Below, in pieces: positions 1-6,009 of a stretch of DNA of 6,956 nucleotides. Below the pieces are notes generated by a model, which was given only the letters and a program-made list of their open reading frames with translations, searched no databases and was not told where the DNA came from. Position 1 is the stretch's first letter. Every line of letters begins with the position of its first letter. The position numbers were made by a program, and so were the translations under genes. The DNA is taken from NCBI GenBank assembly GCA_049598145.1, contig JBMYNJ010000077.1:1-6956 (forward strand), given 5' to 3'. This DNA is from WTJH01 sp049598145 (GTDB taxonomy: Bacteria > Bacteroidota > Bacteroidia > Flavobacteriales > Flavobacteriaceae).

Positions 1-94
1 ATTTTTTCATCATTAATTAAGTATAATCCAGGAACAAAACTAAGAAACTGATACTGCTACAGAAGAATCCCTTTAAAAATTTTATTTTTAACCC

Positions 95-256
95 ATGTTT
101 AGTAGCGGTCAGCTTGCATTTGGATTTCTTTTTTTTATCGGCTTTAGCGCAATCATTATATATATGTATAGCATTGATCGTAAAAATCAGCCGAATTATT
201 TTAAAGGAAGCTATAAGGTTCTCTTGGGCTTTGTGATCGCCTTTCTTATTTTATTA
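95..256 (+). CDS. Small two-helix membrane protein, function unknown; 3' end lost in assembly gap
   Basis: The ATG at 95 opens a frame with 54 readable residues before the N run. It has a hydrophobic segment at about residues 7-25, a short polar loop rich in Lys, Asp and Asn with an NYFKGSYK stretch (34-41), and a second hydrophobic segment from about 42 into the gap. This is the layout of a tiny two-pass inner-membrane protein. I recall similar proteins of roughly 60-65 residues in Flavobacteriia, but I cannot name a function. If the ten N were the true gap length, the frame would run on to 421 and overlap crcB by 86 bp, which is unlikely. Other phases after the gap stop at 270 (TAG at 268-270) or 293 (TAA at 291-293, after LGMKLLTH). 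The real end is therefore probably inside the gap or just after it. No Shine-Dalgarno sequence is present. It probably shares a transcript with crcB. Confidence 0.6.
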
Positions 257-266
257 NNNNNNNNNN
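257..266. other. Assembly gap (ten N)
   Basis: Ten consecutive undetermined bases lie inside the small membrane-protein gene. A round number of N is often a placeholder, so neither gap length nor downstream reading frame should be trusted. Confidence 0.97.
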
Positions 267-335
267 TTAGGGATGAAGTTACTGACCCATTAACCCGGAA
301 TCTACTGGATTTTTTCCTTTTCAATATTTCTATTT

Positions 336-710
336 ATGATTTATCAATTTACTCTCGTTTTTTTGGGCGGAGGACTGGGCGCAGGTTTGCGTTGGGTGAT
401 CCGGGAAAATTTAACCCATAGCACCGATTTCCCCTGGGCTACCTTGTTGGCCAATGCTATAGGCTGTTTGTTTTTGGGACTTATGAGCGGTTGGTCTTCC
501 AAAACACTTCCGATTTCTCAAGATTTAGTCCTTTTCTTTGCCGTTGGCTTTTGTGGAGGATTAACTACTTTTTCAAGTTTTATGCTCGAGAATATCAACT
601 ATGCGGATCTTCACAAATGGATCTTATTGGTCACCTATTCAGCATTAAGCTTTTTTATCGGAGGACTTTTATTGGGCTTGGGCAGATGGTTGGCCCGTAC
701 AATTGTTTAA
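336..710 (+). CDS. crcB: Fluoride channel CrcB/Fluc
   Basis: A 124-residue protein, the usual length for single-domain CrcB (Fluc), the dual-topology dimeric channel that lets toxic fluoride leave the cytoplasm through the inner membrane. Family marks are present: the N-terminal GGGLGAGLRW (11-20), the LLANAIGCLFLG helix with the central Asn40, and the signature GFCGGLTTFSSF (71-82). That signature holds the helix-break Gly/Thr residues around the structural sodium site (G74, G75, T77, T78) and the fluoride-track phenylalanines F79 and F82. Four hydrophobic segments fit at about 4-22, 33-53, 62-84 and 94-119. ATG 336 is the only sensible start. The gene follows the small membrane-protein gene and has no promoter box directly before it, so it is probably cotranscribed. 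No fluoride riboswitch fold is visible upstream, though the gap hides part of that region. The hairpin at 723-777 may end the transcript. Confidence 0.95.
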   Translation: MIYQFTLVFLGGGLGAGLRWVIRENLTHSTDFPWATLLANAIGCLFLGLMSGWSSKTLPISQDLVLFFAVGFCGGLTTFSSFMLENINYADLHKWILLVTYSALSFFIGGLLLGLGRWLARTIV

Positions 711-722
711 GTTGCTTTAATT

Positions 723-777
723 TTAATATTATAATTATACACCCCCTAAAAAAATAGGGGTATAATTTTAATATTAA
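723..777. repeat. Long imperfect inverted repeat after crcB (possible terminator or operator)
   Basis: The left arm 723-739 pairs with the right arm 761-777 at 16 of 17 positions (one T-T mismatch, 732/768). An inner stem of six perfect pairs, CCCCTA (743-748) with TAGGGG (755-760), closes on an A6 loop (749-754). Bases 740-742 (CAC) bulge out on the left. As RNA this is a long hairpin with a small G/C core. It lies 12 bases after the crcB stop and could end that transcript, but the arm after the G run is mixed A/U and not a clean U tract. Its right arm shares AGGGGTATA with the inverted repeat at 795-815, which also suggests a protein-binding site. Confidence 0.6.
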
Positions 778-794
778 TAAAAATAAACATATTG

Positions 795-815
795 ACCCCT
801 GAATACATGAGGGGT
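795..815. promoter_or_regulatory. Inverted repeat overlapping the -33 region of the P-II/amtB promoter (candidate operator)
   Basis: ACCCCT (795-800) and AGGGGT (810-815) form a perfect 6-bp inverted repeat around a 9-base centre. With two bases skipped on the left (793-794), the pairing extends by ATAT (789-792) with ATAT (816-819). The right half AGGGGTATA (810-818) repeats the one at 756-764, 54 bp away, about five helical turns. The element covers the place where the -33 promoter box should lie, and that box is poor here (CATG at 806-809 instead of TTTG). This suits a regulated promoter needing an activator or blocked by a repressor. The binding protein is unknown. Confidence 0.5.
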
Positions 816-836
816 ATATTTTAGTTTTTACATTTG
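806..836 (+). promoter_or_regulatory. Bacteroidota-type promoter for the P-II/amtB/porin operon
   Basis: TACATTTG at 829-836 matches the Bacteroidota -7 consensus TAnnTTTG perfectly. A weak -33 counterpart, CATG (806-809), stands 19 bases upstream, within the usual spacing. Transcription would begin near 840, leaving a leader of about 15 bases before the P-II ATG at 856. Confidence 0.6.
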
Positions 837-855
837 TGGAAACAAAATAATCAAT

Positions 856-1194
856 ATGAAAAAAATTGAAGCCATCATTCGTAAGTCCAAATTCGACCAA
901 GTCGTTGAGGCACTTCACGAAGTAGAAGTTAACTTTTTTAGTTACTGGGATGTAACTGGAATGGGAAATGAAAAACAAGGCCACGTCTACAGAGGTATTA
1001 GCTACAGCACAAGCGAAATACAGAGACGTTACTTATCCATCGTCGTTTCAGACTCATTTGTCGACCGCACCGTTGAAGCCATTTTAAAATCAGCTTCAAC
1101 AGACCGTGTAGGCGATGGTAAAATTTTTATTCTTCCTGTAGATGAAGCTCTCCGAATCCGAACAGGAGAAAAAGGAAGCGATTCTTTAAACTAA
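856..1194 (+). CDS. P-II family nitrogen regulator (GlnB/GlnK-like)
   Basis: This 112-residue protein is the same length as E. coli GlnB and aligns along nearly its whole length: the MKKIEAIIRKSKFDQVVEAL start, the YRGISY end of the T-loop with Tyr50 at the place of the uridylylated Tyr51, the B-loop VGDGKIFILPV (85-95), and the C-loop arginines in RIRTGEKG (R100, R102). P-II trimers bind ATP, ADP and 2-oxoglutarate and usually close the AmtB channel by inserting their T-loops. The next gene is amtB, 14 bases downstream, so a GlnK-like role is likely. Oddities: the T-loop base reads GMGNEKQGH (35-43) instead of the proteobacterial GFGRQKGH, so the ligand-binding Gln39 is replaced by Glu39 and a Gln stands at 41. 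The B-loop TG is TD (82-83). The loop after Tyr50, STSEIQRR, also differs. I believe this is a lineage type in Bacteroidota, not decay. No Shine-Dalgarno sequence precedes the ATG. Confidence 0.93.
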   Translation: MKKIEAIIRKSKFDQVVEALHEVEVNFFSYWDVTGMGNEKQGHVYRGISYSTSEIQRRYLSIVVSDSFVDRTVEAILKSASTDRVGDGKIFILPVDEALRIRTGEKGSDSLN

Positions 1195-1208
1195 TTAAAT
1201 AAAACAAA

Positions 1209-2447
1209 ATGGAACAAACACTACTCACTGCAAATAACGTATGGATGATGGTCTGTACGGCACTTGTATTCTTTATGCACTTAGGATTCTCTTTCCTTGA
1301 AATTGGTCTCACTCGACAAAAGAATACCATTAACATCTTATTTAAAAATTTCTTTATCATCACCATGGGGCTTGTCGTCTATTGCATTGGTGGATTTAAT
1401 CTTATGTATCCTGGATTTGAAGACGGCGCTGCCGGAATCTTAAAATTTGCAGGCTTTGGCATCGCACCTCCGGAAAACGGAATGACGGCCGCCTATGCCG
1501 ATGGGGGATATACGTGGTGGACAGACTTTCTATTCCAAGGAATGTTCGCTGCCACTGCGGCCACGATTGTATCTGGAGCTGTTGCAGAACGTATCAAACT
1601 CAACTCTTTTATGATTTTCTCTATTCTTTATGTAGGATTGGTATACCCGATCGTAGGTTCCTGGAAATGGGGCGGTGGATTTTTAGATCAGCTCGGATTT
1701 TATGATTTTGCTGGTTCCACATTGGTGCACTCCGTTGGTGGATGGGCTGCCCTGATAGCCATTGCATTCTTAGGTGCGCGAATTGGAAAATTTTCCAAAG
1801 ACGGTAAACCTCAGGCACTTCCGGGACACAATATCCCTTTGGCTGCTGCCGGAGTCATGATCTTATGGTTGGGATGGTTTGGTTTTAACGGAGGATCGGT
1901 ACTTTCAGCAGACCCTGCGCTGACTTCCTTAACCTTAGTTACTACGTGTTTATCTGCTGCAGCGGGAGGCTTAGCAGCTGCTGTTTTCTCCAATATACTA
2001 TATAAAAACTACGACTTAACCATGTTGATGAACGGAGTCCTTGGAGGCTTGGTAGGGATCACCGCTGGTGCCGATCAAATGGGCTTTGTAGATGCCTTAC
2101 TGATCGGAATTATCTCCGGACTAATAATCGTATTGGGCGTTGCTTTAATCGACCGTTTAAAACTCGACGATCCTGTAGGAGCGGTAGCTGTTCACCTGAT
2201 TTGTGGAATCTGGGGAACACTAGCCGTAGGGATTTTTGGAGCCATGGCCGGAGTGGATCAGTTCTTAATCCAATTAGCAGGCGTGGGAATTATAGGAGCA
2301 GCCTCAGTAGCCAGTTCATTCCTTTTCTTATTCATTATCAAGAAAACCATTGGACTCAGAGTTGAAGAGGAAGAAGAGCTGAAAGGATTAGACTTAGCCG
2401 AACACGGAATGGATGCTTATGCCGATTTCCGAATGAACCAACATTAA
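1209..2447 (+). CDS. amtB: Ammonium transporter/channel AmtB
   Basis: A 412-residue Amt/MEP/Rh-family protein with about 11 transmembrane helices. It carries ammonium across the inner membrane as a trimer. The pore's twin histidines are present: His174 in STLVHSVGGW and His329 in AVAVHLICGIWG. Other family marks are the first-helix FLEIGLTRQKN, the FQGMFAATAATIVSGAVAER stretch around the Phe gate, SWKWGGG, and GHNIPLAAAGVMILWLGWFG. The cytosolic tail carries ELKGLDLAEHGMDAY (390-404), the conserved segment that couples to P-II proteins, matching the P-II gene just upstream. There is no cleaved signal peptide. The start ATG follows an AT-rich 14-base gap after the P-II stop. The stop TAA shares its last A with a possible ATG of the next gene (TAATG at 2445-2449), so translation may be coupled. 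Expression most likely comes from the promoter at 829-836. Confidence 0.97.
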   Translation: MEQTLLTANNVWMMVCTALVFFMHLGFSFLEIGLTRQKNTINILFKNFFIITMGLVVYCIGGFNLMYPGFEDGAAGILKFAGFGIAPPENGMTAAYADGGYTWWTDFLFQGMFAATAATIVSGAVAERIKLNSFMIFSILYVGLVYPIVGSWKWGGGFLDQLGFYDFAGSTLVHSVGGWAALIAIAFLGARIGKFSKDGKPQALPGHNIPLAAAGVMILWLGWFGFNGGSVLSADPALTSLTLVTTCLSAAAGGLAAAVFSNILYKNYDLTMLMNGVLGGLVGITAGADQMGFVDALLIGIISGLIIVLGVALIDRLKLDDPVGAVAVHLICGIWGTLAVGIFGAMAGVDQFLIQLAGVGIIGAASVASSFLFLFIIKKTIGLRVEEEEELKGLDLAEHGMDAYADFRMNQH

Positions 2448-2476
2448 TGAACCATAAACCTTATACACTATATATT

Positions 2477-3514
2477 ATGAAAAAATTTATCACCAACACC
2501 TTTGTTTGGACCCTAACAGCCCTAGCTTCATTGGCATGGGCACAAGAAGCCGAAACGCCAGTATCCGAGACTAGTAATGAAGCCGAAGAAGAAGCACCTA
2601 GTTTTGCATTCTCCGGAACGGTAGACACTTATTTCCGTTACAATTTTAATGAATCGCAAGGATTGAAACCCGGAACTTCCTTTGCTGACCATCCAGGATT
2701 TGCTATTGGAATGGCCAATCTAATCGCTTCTTATGAAGGAGAAAAGGTTGGTTTTGTTGCCGATTTAGTTTTCGGCCCACGGGGGGCGGATGCTGTTTTT
2801 GGCTCAACGGGGTCTTCCAATATTGTGAATCAGTTGTATGCCTACATTAATCTCTCAGAAAGTTTAACCGTTACGCTTGGAAATTTCAATACTTTCTTGG
2901 GTTATGAAGTCATTTCTCCTGCCGCAAACTTCAATTACTCTACTTCGTACATGTTCTCATACGGACCTTTCTCACACACAGGAATTAAAGCGGATTGGGA
3001 TCTTGGGAACGACTGGTCTTTAATGCTCGGACTCATGAATCCGACAGATGTGACCGAATCTAATCCTGTTGATCAGTATATGACAGGGATTCAATTAGGG
3101 TATAAAGGGCAATATCTAAACTACTTGGCCGGAATGGGATATAGCCAAATAGACTACACAGGAGGGTTTAATTTAAGCGATGCTTTTTATTTAGGAATCA
3201 ATGCAACCTCTGCATCTGTAACCGATGATCAAGGGTTTGCTGGAGTTGCTCTCTATCCACAGTTAACTGCATCCGAGAGTTTCAGCATCGGCCTTCGTGG
3301 AGAATTTTTTAGCGAAACCGACGGTTACGGGGCTCTGGTAAACACAGGGGATGCTGATAATTTGTCTCTAACACTCACCGGGAACTATACTCAAGGGAAC
3401 CTTACATTGAAGCCTGAAATCCGATTGGATAGTGCTTCTGAAGAAATTTTTGTAGGCGCAGAATCCTCGAAAAGCTTAGCTTCTTTCGTTCTAGCTGCTG
3501 TCTACGCATTTTAG
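2477..3514 (+). CDS. Outer-membrane beta-barrel porin, BBP2/OmpL-like
   Basis: The product is 345 residues from the ATG at 2477. I chose this start because it opens a classic signal peptide: MKK, a hydrophobic core (about 9-20), then AWA with cleavage expected before Gln23. An upstream in-frame ATG at 2447 overlaps the amtB stop and would add ten residues ahead of the signal peptide. The mature part begins with an acidic, Glu-rich linker (24-40). It then turns into short alternating amphipathic strands with many Gly, Asn and aromatic residues, starting at FAFSGTVDTYFRYN (43-56) and ending in Phe345, as outer-membrane barrels usually do. This resembles the putative beta-barrel porin-2 (OmpL-like) family. 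Its place directly after amtB suggests a role in letting ammonium or another small nitrogen solute cross the outer membrane, which is inference. An intrinsic terminator follows 19 bases after the stop. Confidence 0.82.
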   Translation: MKKFITNTFVWTLTALASLAWAQEAETPVSETSNEAEEEAPSFAFSGTVDTYFRYNFNESQGLKPGTSFADHPGFAIGMANLIASYEGEKVGFVADLVFGPRGADAVFGSTGSSNIVNQLYAYINLSESLTVTLGNFNTFLGYEVISPAANFNYSTSYMFSYGPFSHTGIKADWDLGNDWSLMLGLMNPTDVTESNPVDQYMTGIQLGYKGQYLNYLAGMGYSQIDYTGGFNLSDAFYLGINATSASVTDDQGFAGVALYPQLTASESFSIGLRGEFFSETDGYGALVNTGDADNLSLTLTGNYTQGNLTLKPEIRLDSASEEIFVGAESSKSLASFVLAAVYAF

Positions 3515-3533
3515 TTTCTATTCTTTGTTTGCG

Positions 3534-3565
3534 AAAAACTCCGATCTTTATCGGAGTTTTTTTTT
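3534..3565 (+). terminator. Intrinsic terminator of the P-II/amtB/porin operon
   Basis: AAAAACTCCGAT (3534-3545) pairs perfectly with ATCGGAGTTTTT (3550-3561) around a CTTT loop, followed by an unbroken run of nine T (3557-3565). This is a textbook rho-independent terminator. It ends only 8 bases before the ATG of the next gene. Confidence 0.93.
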
Positions 3566-3573
3566 GCTTTTAT

Positions 3574-5148
3574 ATGAAATCCTTAATCTCCCAACTATCA
3601 ATAAGCTTTCTACTCTGCTGGAATTTATCCCTTCAAGGGCAACAATCTACGGCTGCTGAAGGTCCATTTCCTCAATTAATTATTCGGGGGGTTACCCTCA
3701 TTAATGGAAATGGTGCCCCACCAAGGGGCCCTGTAGATATCGTAATTGAAGAGGATAAAATTGCTGAAATTGTAAATGTAGGATATCCCGGCGTTCCTAT
3801 CTCCGAAAAACGGAGACCCAAACTGAAACCCGGTGGAAAAGAAATTCAGGGGAAAGGAGCCTATGTGCTGCCGGGATTCGTGGATATGCACGGCCATATT
3901 GGCGGGCGTTTCCAAGGAGCAGAATGGCCTTATGTGTTTAATTTATGGTTGGCACATGGAATCACGACCATCCGTGAACCCAGCGGAAGAGGGCTCTCCT
4001 ATGCTTTAGATTTAAAAAAACGAAGCGAAAAAAACGAAATCATTGCCCCGCGAATTGTTGCTTATACAGGTTTTGGTGAAGGCGCCAAGAATGGAATCAA
4101 CACTCCTGAAGAAGCTCGGCTATGGGTCCGTGAAAATGCCAGAAAAGGAGCCGATGGCGTAAAATTTTTTGGAGCTCCTCCCGCCATCATGAAAGCCGCA
4201 CTCGAGGAAAATAAAAAGTTGGGGAAGGGCTCCGCCTGTCACCATGTCCAACTAAGTGTGGCGCGTTGGAATGTTTTGCATTCGGCCCGTGCGGGGCTAA
4301 CGACCATGGAACATTGGTACGGGCTTCCTGAAGCATTATTTGAAGATCAAACAGTCCAAGACTATCCCCTAGACTATAACTATAATAATGAACAACACCG
4401 CTTCGAAGCCGCGGGACAGCTTTGGGAACAGGCAGCAAAACCCTATTCCGAACACTGGAATCGGGTGATGGACGAACTCCTCGCATTAGACTTTACCATC
4501 GATCCTACCTTCAATATCTACGAGGCCAGTCGTGACCTTCATAGGGCCCGTAGAGCCGAGTGGCACGAAGACTACACCCTTCCAACTTTGTGGCGTTTTT
4601 TCCAACCCAGTAAAATTTCCCACGGATCCTATTGGCACTATTGGGGAACCGAACAAGAAATTCAATGGAAAAAAAATTATCGCTTGTGGATGACCTTTAT
4701 CAACGAGTATAAAAATCGTGGTGGACGGGTCACTACGGGTTCCGATTCTGGGTTTATCTTTCAATTATATGGCTTTGCCTATATCCGAGAGCTGGAATTA
4801 CTTAGAGAAGCCGGGTTCCATCCCCTAGAAGTAATTCGCGCGGCGACACTTAACGGGGCCGAAGCGCTTGGACTAGACGATTCCATTGGGACCATAGAGG
4901 TAGGTAAACAAGCCGATTTAGTTTTTATTGAAGAAAATCCGCTTATTAATCTAAAGGCCTTATACGGTACTGGGGCTATAAAGCTAACTGCCGATAATGA
5001 AGTGGTTCGAGTAGGGGGAGTCCAATACACGATTTCCAATGGAGTAATCTACGATGCTAAACAATTGCTTCGAGAAGTAAGAGCTATGGTACAAGAACAA
5101 AAAGAACTCAAGAATTTTAAACTGACCCAACCCGGGGTACAACAATAG
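3574..5148 (+). CDS. Secreted metal-dependent amidohydrolase (amidohydrolase 1 family)
   Basis: The product is 524 residues from ATG 3574. A longer TTG-started frame from 3529 would run through the terminator and is rejected. The N-terminus is a signal peptide (MKSLISQLSISFLLCWNLSL) with cleavage probable near residues 21-24. Cys15 lacks a small residue before it, so this is not a lipobox, and the enzyme is probably periplasmic or exported. Amidohydrolase-fold metal ligands are visible: His106 and His108 in DMHGHIGG, Lys197 in GADGVKFFG (possible carboxylated bridge), His224 (ACHHVQ), His247 (MEHWYG) and Asp391 (TTGSDSG). The C-terminal ATLNGAEALG (425-433) and EVGKQADLVF (442-450) are typical of the family. 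Members hydrolyse amides, cyclic ureas or dipeptides such as Xaa-Pro. The substrate here cannot be read from sequence. Its stop abuts the purU ATG, so the two are probably one transcript. No convincing promoter was found before it. Confidence 0.88.
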   Translation: MKSLISQLSISFLLCWNLSLQGQQSTAAEGPFPQLIIRGVTLINGNGAPPRGPVDIVIEEDKIAEIVNVGYPGVPISEKRRPKLKPGGKEIQGKGAYVLPGFVDMHGHIGGRFQGAEWPYVFNLWLAHGITTIREPSGRGLSYALDLKKRSEKNEIIAPRIVAYTGFGEGAKNGINTPEEARLWVRENARKGADGVKFFGAPPAIMKAALEENKKLGKGSACHHVQLSVARWNVLHSARAGLTTMEHWYGLPEALFEDQTVQDYPLDYNYNNEQHRFEAAGQLWEQAAKPYSEHWNRVMDELLALDFTIDPTFNIYEASRDLHRARRAEWHEDYTLPTLWRFFQPSKISHGSYWHYWGTEQEIQWKKNYRLWMTFINEYKNRGGRVTTGSDSGFIFQLYGFAYIRELELLREAGFHPLEVIRAATLNGAEALGLDDSIGTIEVGKQADLVFIEENPLINLKALYGTGAIKLTADNEVVRVGGVQYTISNGVIYDAKQLLREVRAMVQEQKELKNFKLTQPGVQQ

Positions 5149-6009
5149 ATGAGCATCCGCAGATATACCATTTTAATCCACTGCCCCGATCAGAAAGGAA
5201 TCATCGCCGGGGTAACCGAATTCATTCATCAATCCAAAGGAAATATTGAATATATCGATCAATATGTCGATCGAACCCACAACAACTTCTTTATGCGAAT
5301 TGAAGTCGCATTTGACACAACCAGCTTTTTCTGGAAAGGATTTAAAGAAGAGTTTTCCTCACGGGTGGGCCGTCAGTTCAAGATGCAGTTGGAATTTTAC
5401 GAGCAGGACAAAATTCCTAAAATGGCCCTCTTTATTTCCAAATACGACCATTGTTTATACGACCTTTTGGCTTTGCAACAATCGGGAAAATTAGATTGTG
5501 AGATCCCATTTATATTAAGCAATCATCCGGATTTAAAGTTTATTGCCGACCAGTTTAATATTCCTTTTAAACTGGTGCCGGTAGACCCTAAAGACAAAAG
5601 TAAAGCAGCTGAGGAACAACTTCGCCTGCTGGCAGAACAGCAAGTTGATTTTGTAGTTTTAGCCCGATATATGCAAATCATTCACCCGGACGTAATCGCT
5701 GCTTTTCCCTCCAAAATCATCAATATACACCATTCCTTCCTCCCGGCATTTCCGGGAGCTAAACCCTACCACACAGCCTATGATCGGGGCGTGAAGATTA
5801 TAGGCGCAACGAGTCATTATGTTACCGAAGAGCTGGATGCGGGTCCCATCATTGAACAAGATGTCGTACGGGTTTCCCATGCACACGAAGTACAGGACTT
5901 TATCCGTTTGGGAAGAGATTTAGAGCGATTGGTCCTTGTGCGCGCTGTTGAGTTACACACCAAACGTAAAGTATTGGTTTTGAATAATAAAACTGTTGTA
6001 TTTACCTAA
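5149..6009 (+). CDS. purU: Formyltetrahydrofolate deformylase PurU
   Basis: This 286-residue cytosolic enzyme, of usual family length, hydrolyses 10-formyl-tetrahydrofolate to formate and tetrahydrofolate, balancing the one-carbon pool and supplying formate for purine synthesis. The N-terminal ACT domain (about 5-85) opens with ILIHCPDQKGIIAGVTEFI and is the usual ligand-sensing part. The formyltransferase-like domain (about 90-275) carries SNHPDL (124-129) and NIHHSFLPAFPGAKPYH (192-208). It also has ELDAGPIIEQ (228-237). The catalytic Asn-His-Asp set is Asn192, His194 and Asp230, with the same 38-residue Asn-Asp spacing as in PurN. The ATG follows the amidohydrolase stop with no gap (TAGATG), implying coupled translation. 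Its last 8 bp overlap the end of the opposing hydrolase gene. Confidence 0.95.
   Translation: MSIRRYTILIHCPDQKGIIAGVTEFIHQSKGNIEYIDQYVDRTHNNFFMRIEVAFDTTSFFWKGFKEEFSSRVGRQFKMQLEFYEQDKIPKMALFISKYDHCLYDLLALQQSGKLDCEIPFILSNHPDLKFIADQFNIPFKLVPVDPKDKSKAAEEQLRLLAEQQVDFVVLARYMQIIHPDVIAAFPSKIINIHHSFLPAFPGAKPYHTAYDRGVKIIGATSHYVTEELDAGPIIEQDVVRVSHAHEVQDFIRLGRDLERLVLVRAVELHTKRKVLVLNNKTVVFT

Noticed and set aside
1..13. On the minus strand, ATGATGAAAAAAT runs off the left edge and would encode MMKK, like the start of a signal peptide.
   Set aside because: Only four codons are visible and no clear promoter box precedes them. It is possible but not supportable from this window.
1..51. An open frame from the left edge to TGA at 49-51 (16 residues), possibly the tail of an upstream plus-strand gene.
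   Set aside because: Sixteen residues with no recognisable motif are too few to claim a gene; an open frame this short occurs by chance.
1..335. Search for a fluoride riboswitch ahead of crcB.
   Set aside because: No conserved fluoride-aptamer core could be made out in the readable bases. Absence is not proven because of the gap.
655..984. Minus-strand open frame across the crcB-P-II spacer.
   Set aside because: It lies antisense to the end of crcB and the start of the P-II gene, has no recognisable motif and covers the hairpins and promoter.
3529..3573. TTG-started N-terminal extension of the amidohydrolase.
   Set aside because: It is encoded by the intrinsic terminator itself, and the ATG at 3574 begins a normal signal peptide.
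3950..3967. TGGCAC at about 3950, resembling the -24 half of a sigma-54 promoter.
   Set aside because: The -12 half is missing at the right distance and the site lies in the middle of the amidohydrolase gene.
5740..5758. Perfect 7-bp inverted repeat CTCCCGG/CCGGGAG with a CATTT loop inside purU.
   Set aside because: It falls on the codons of the conserved LPAFPG motif, there is no T run after it, and protein coding explains the sequence.
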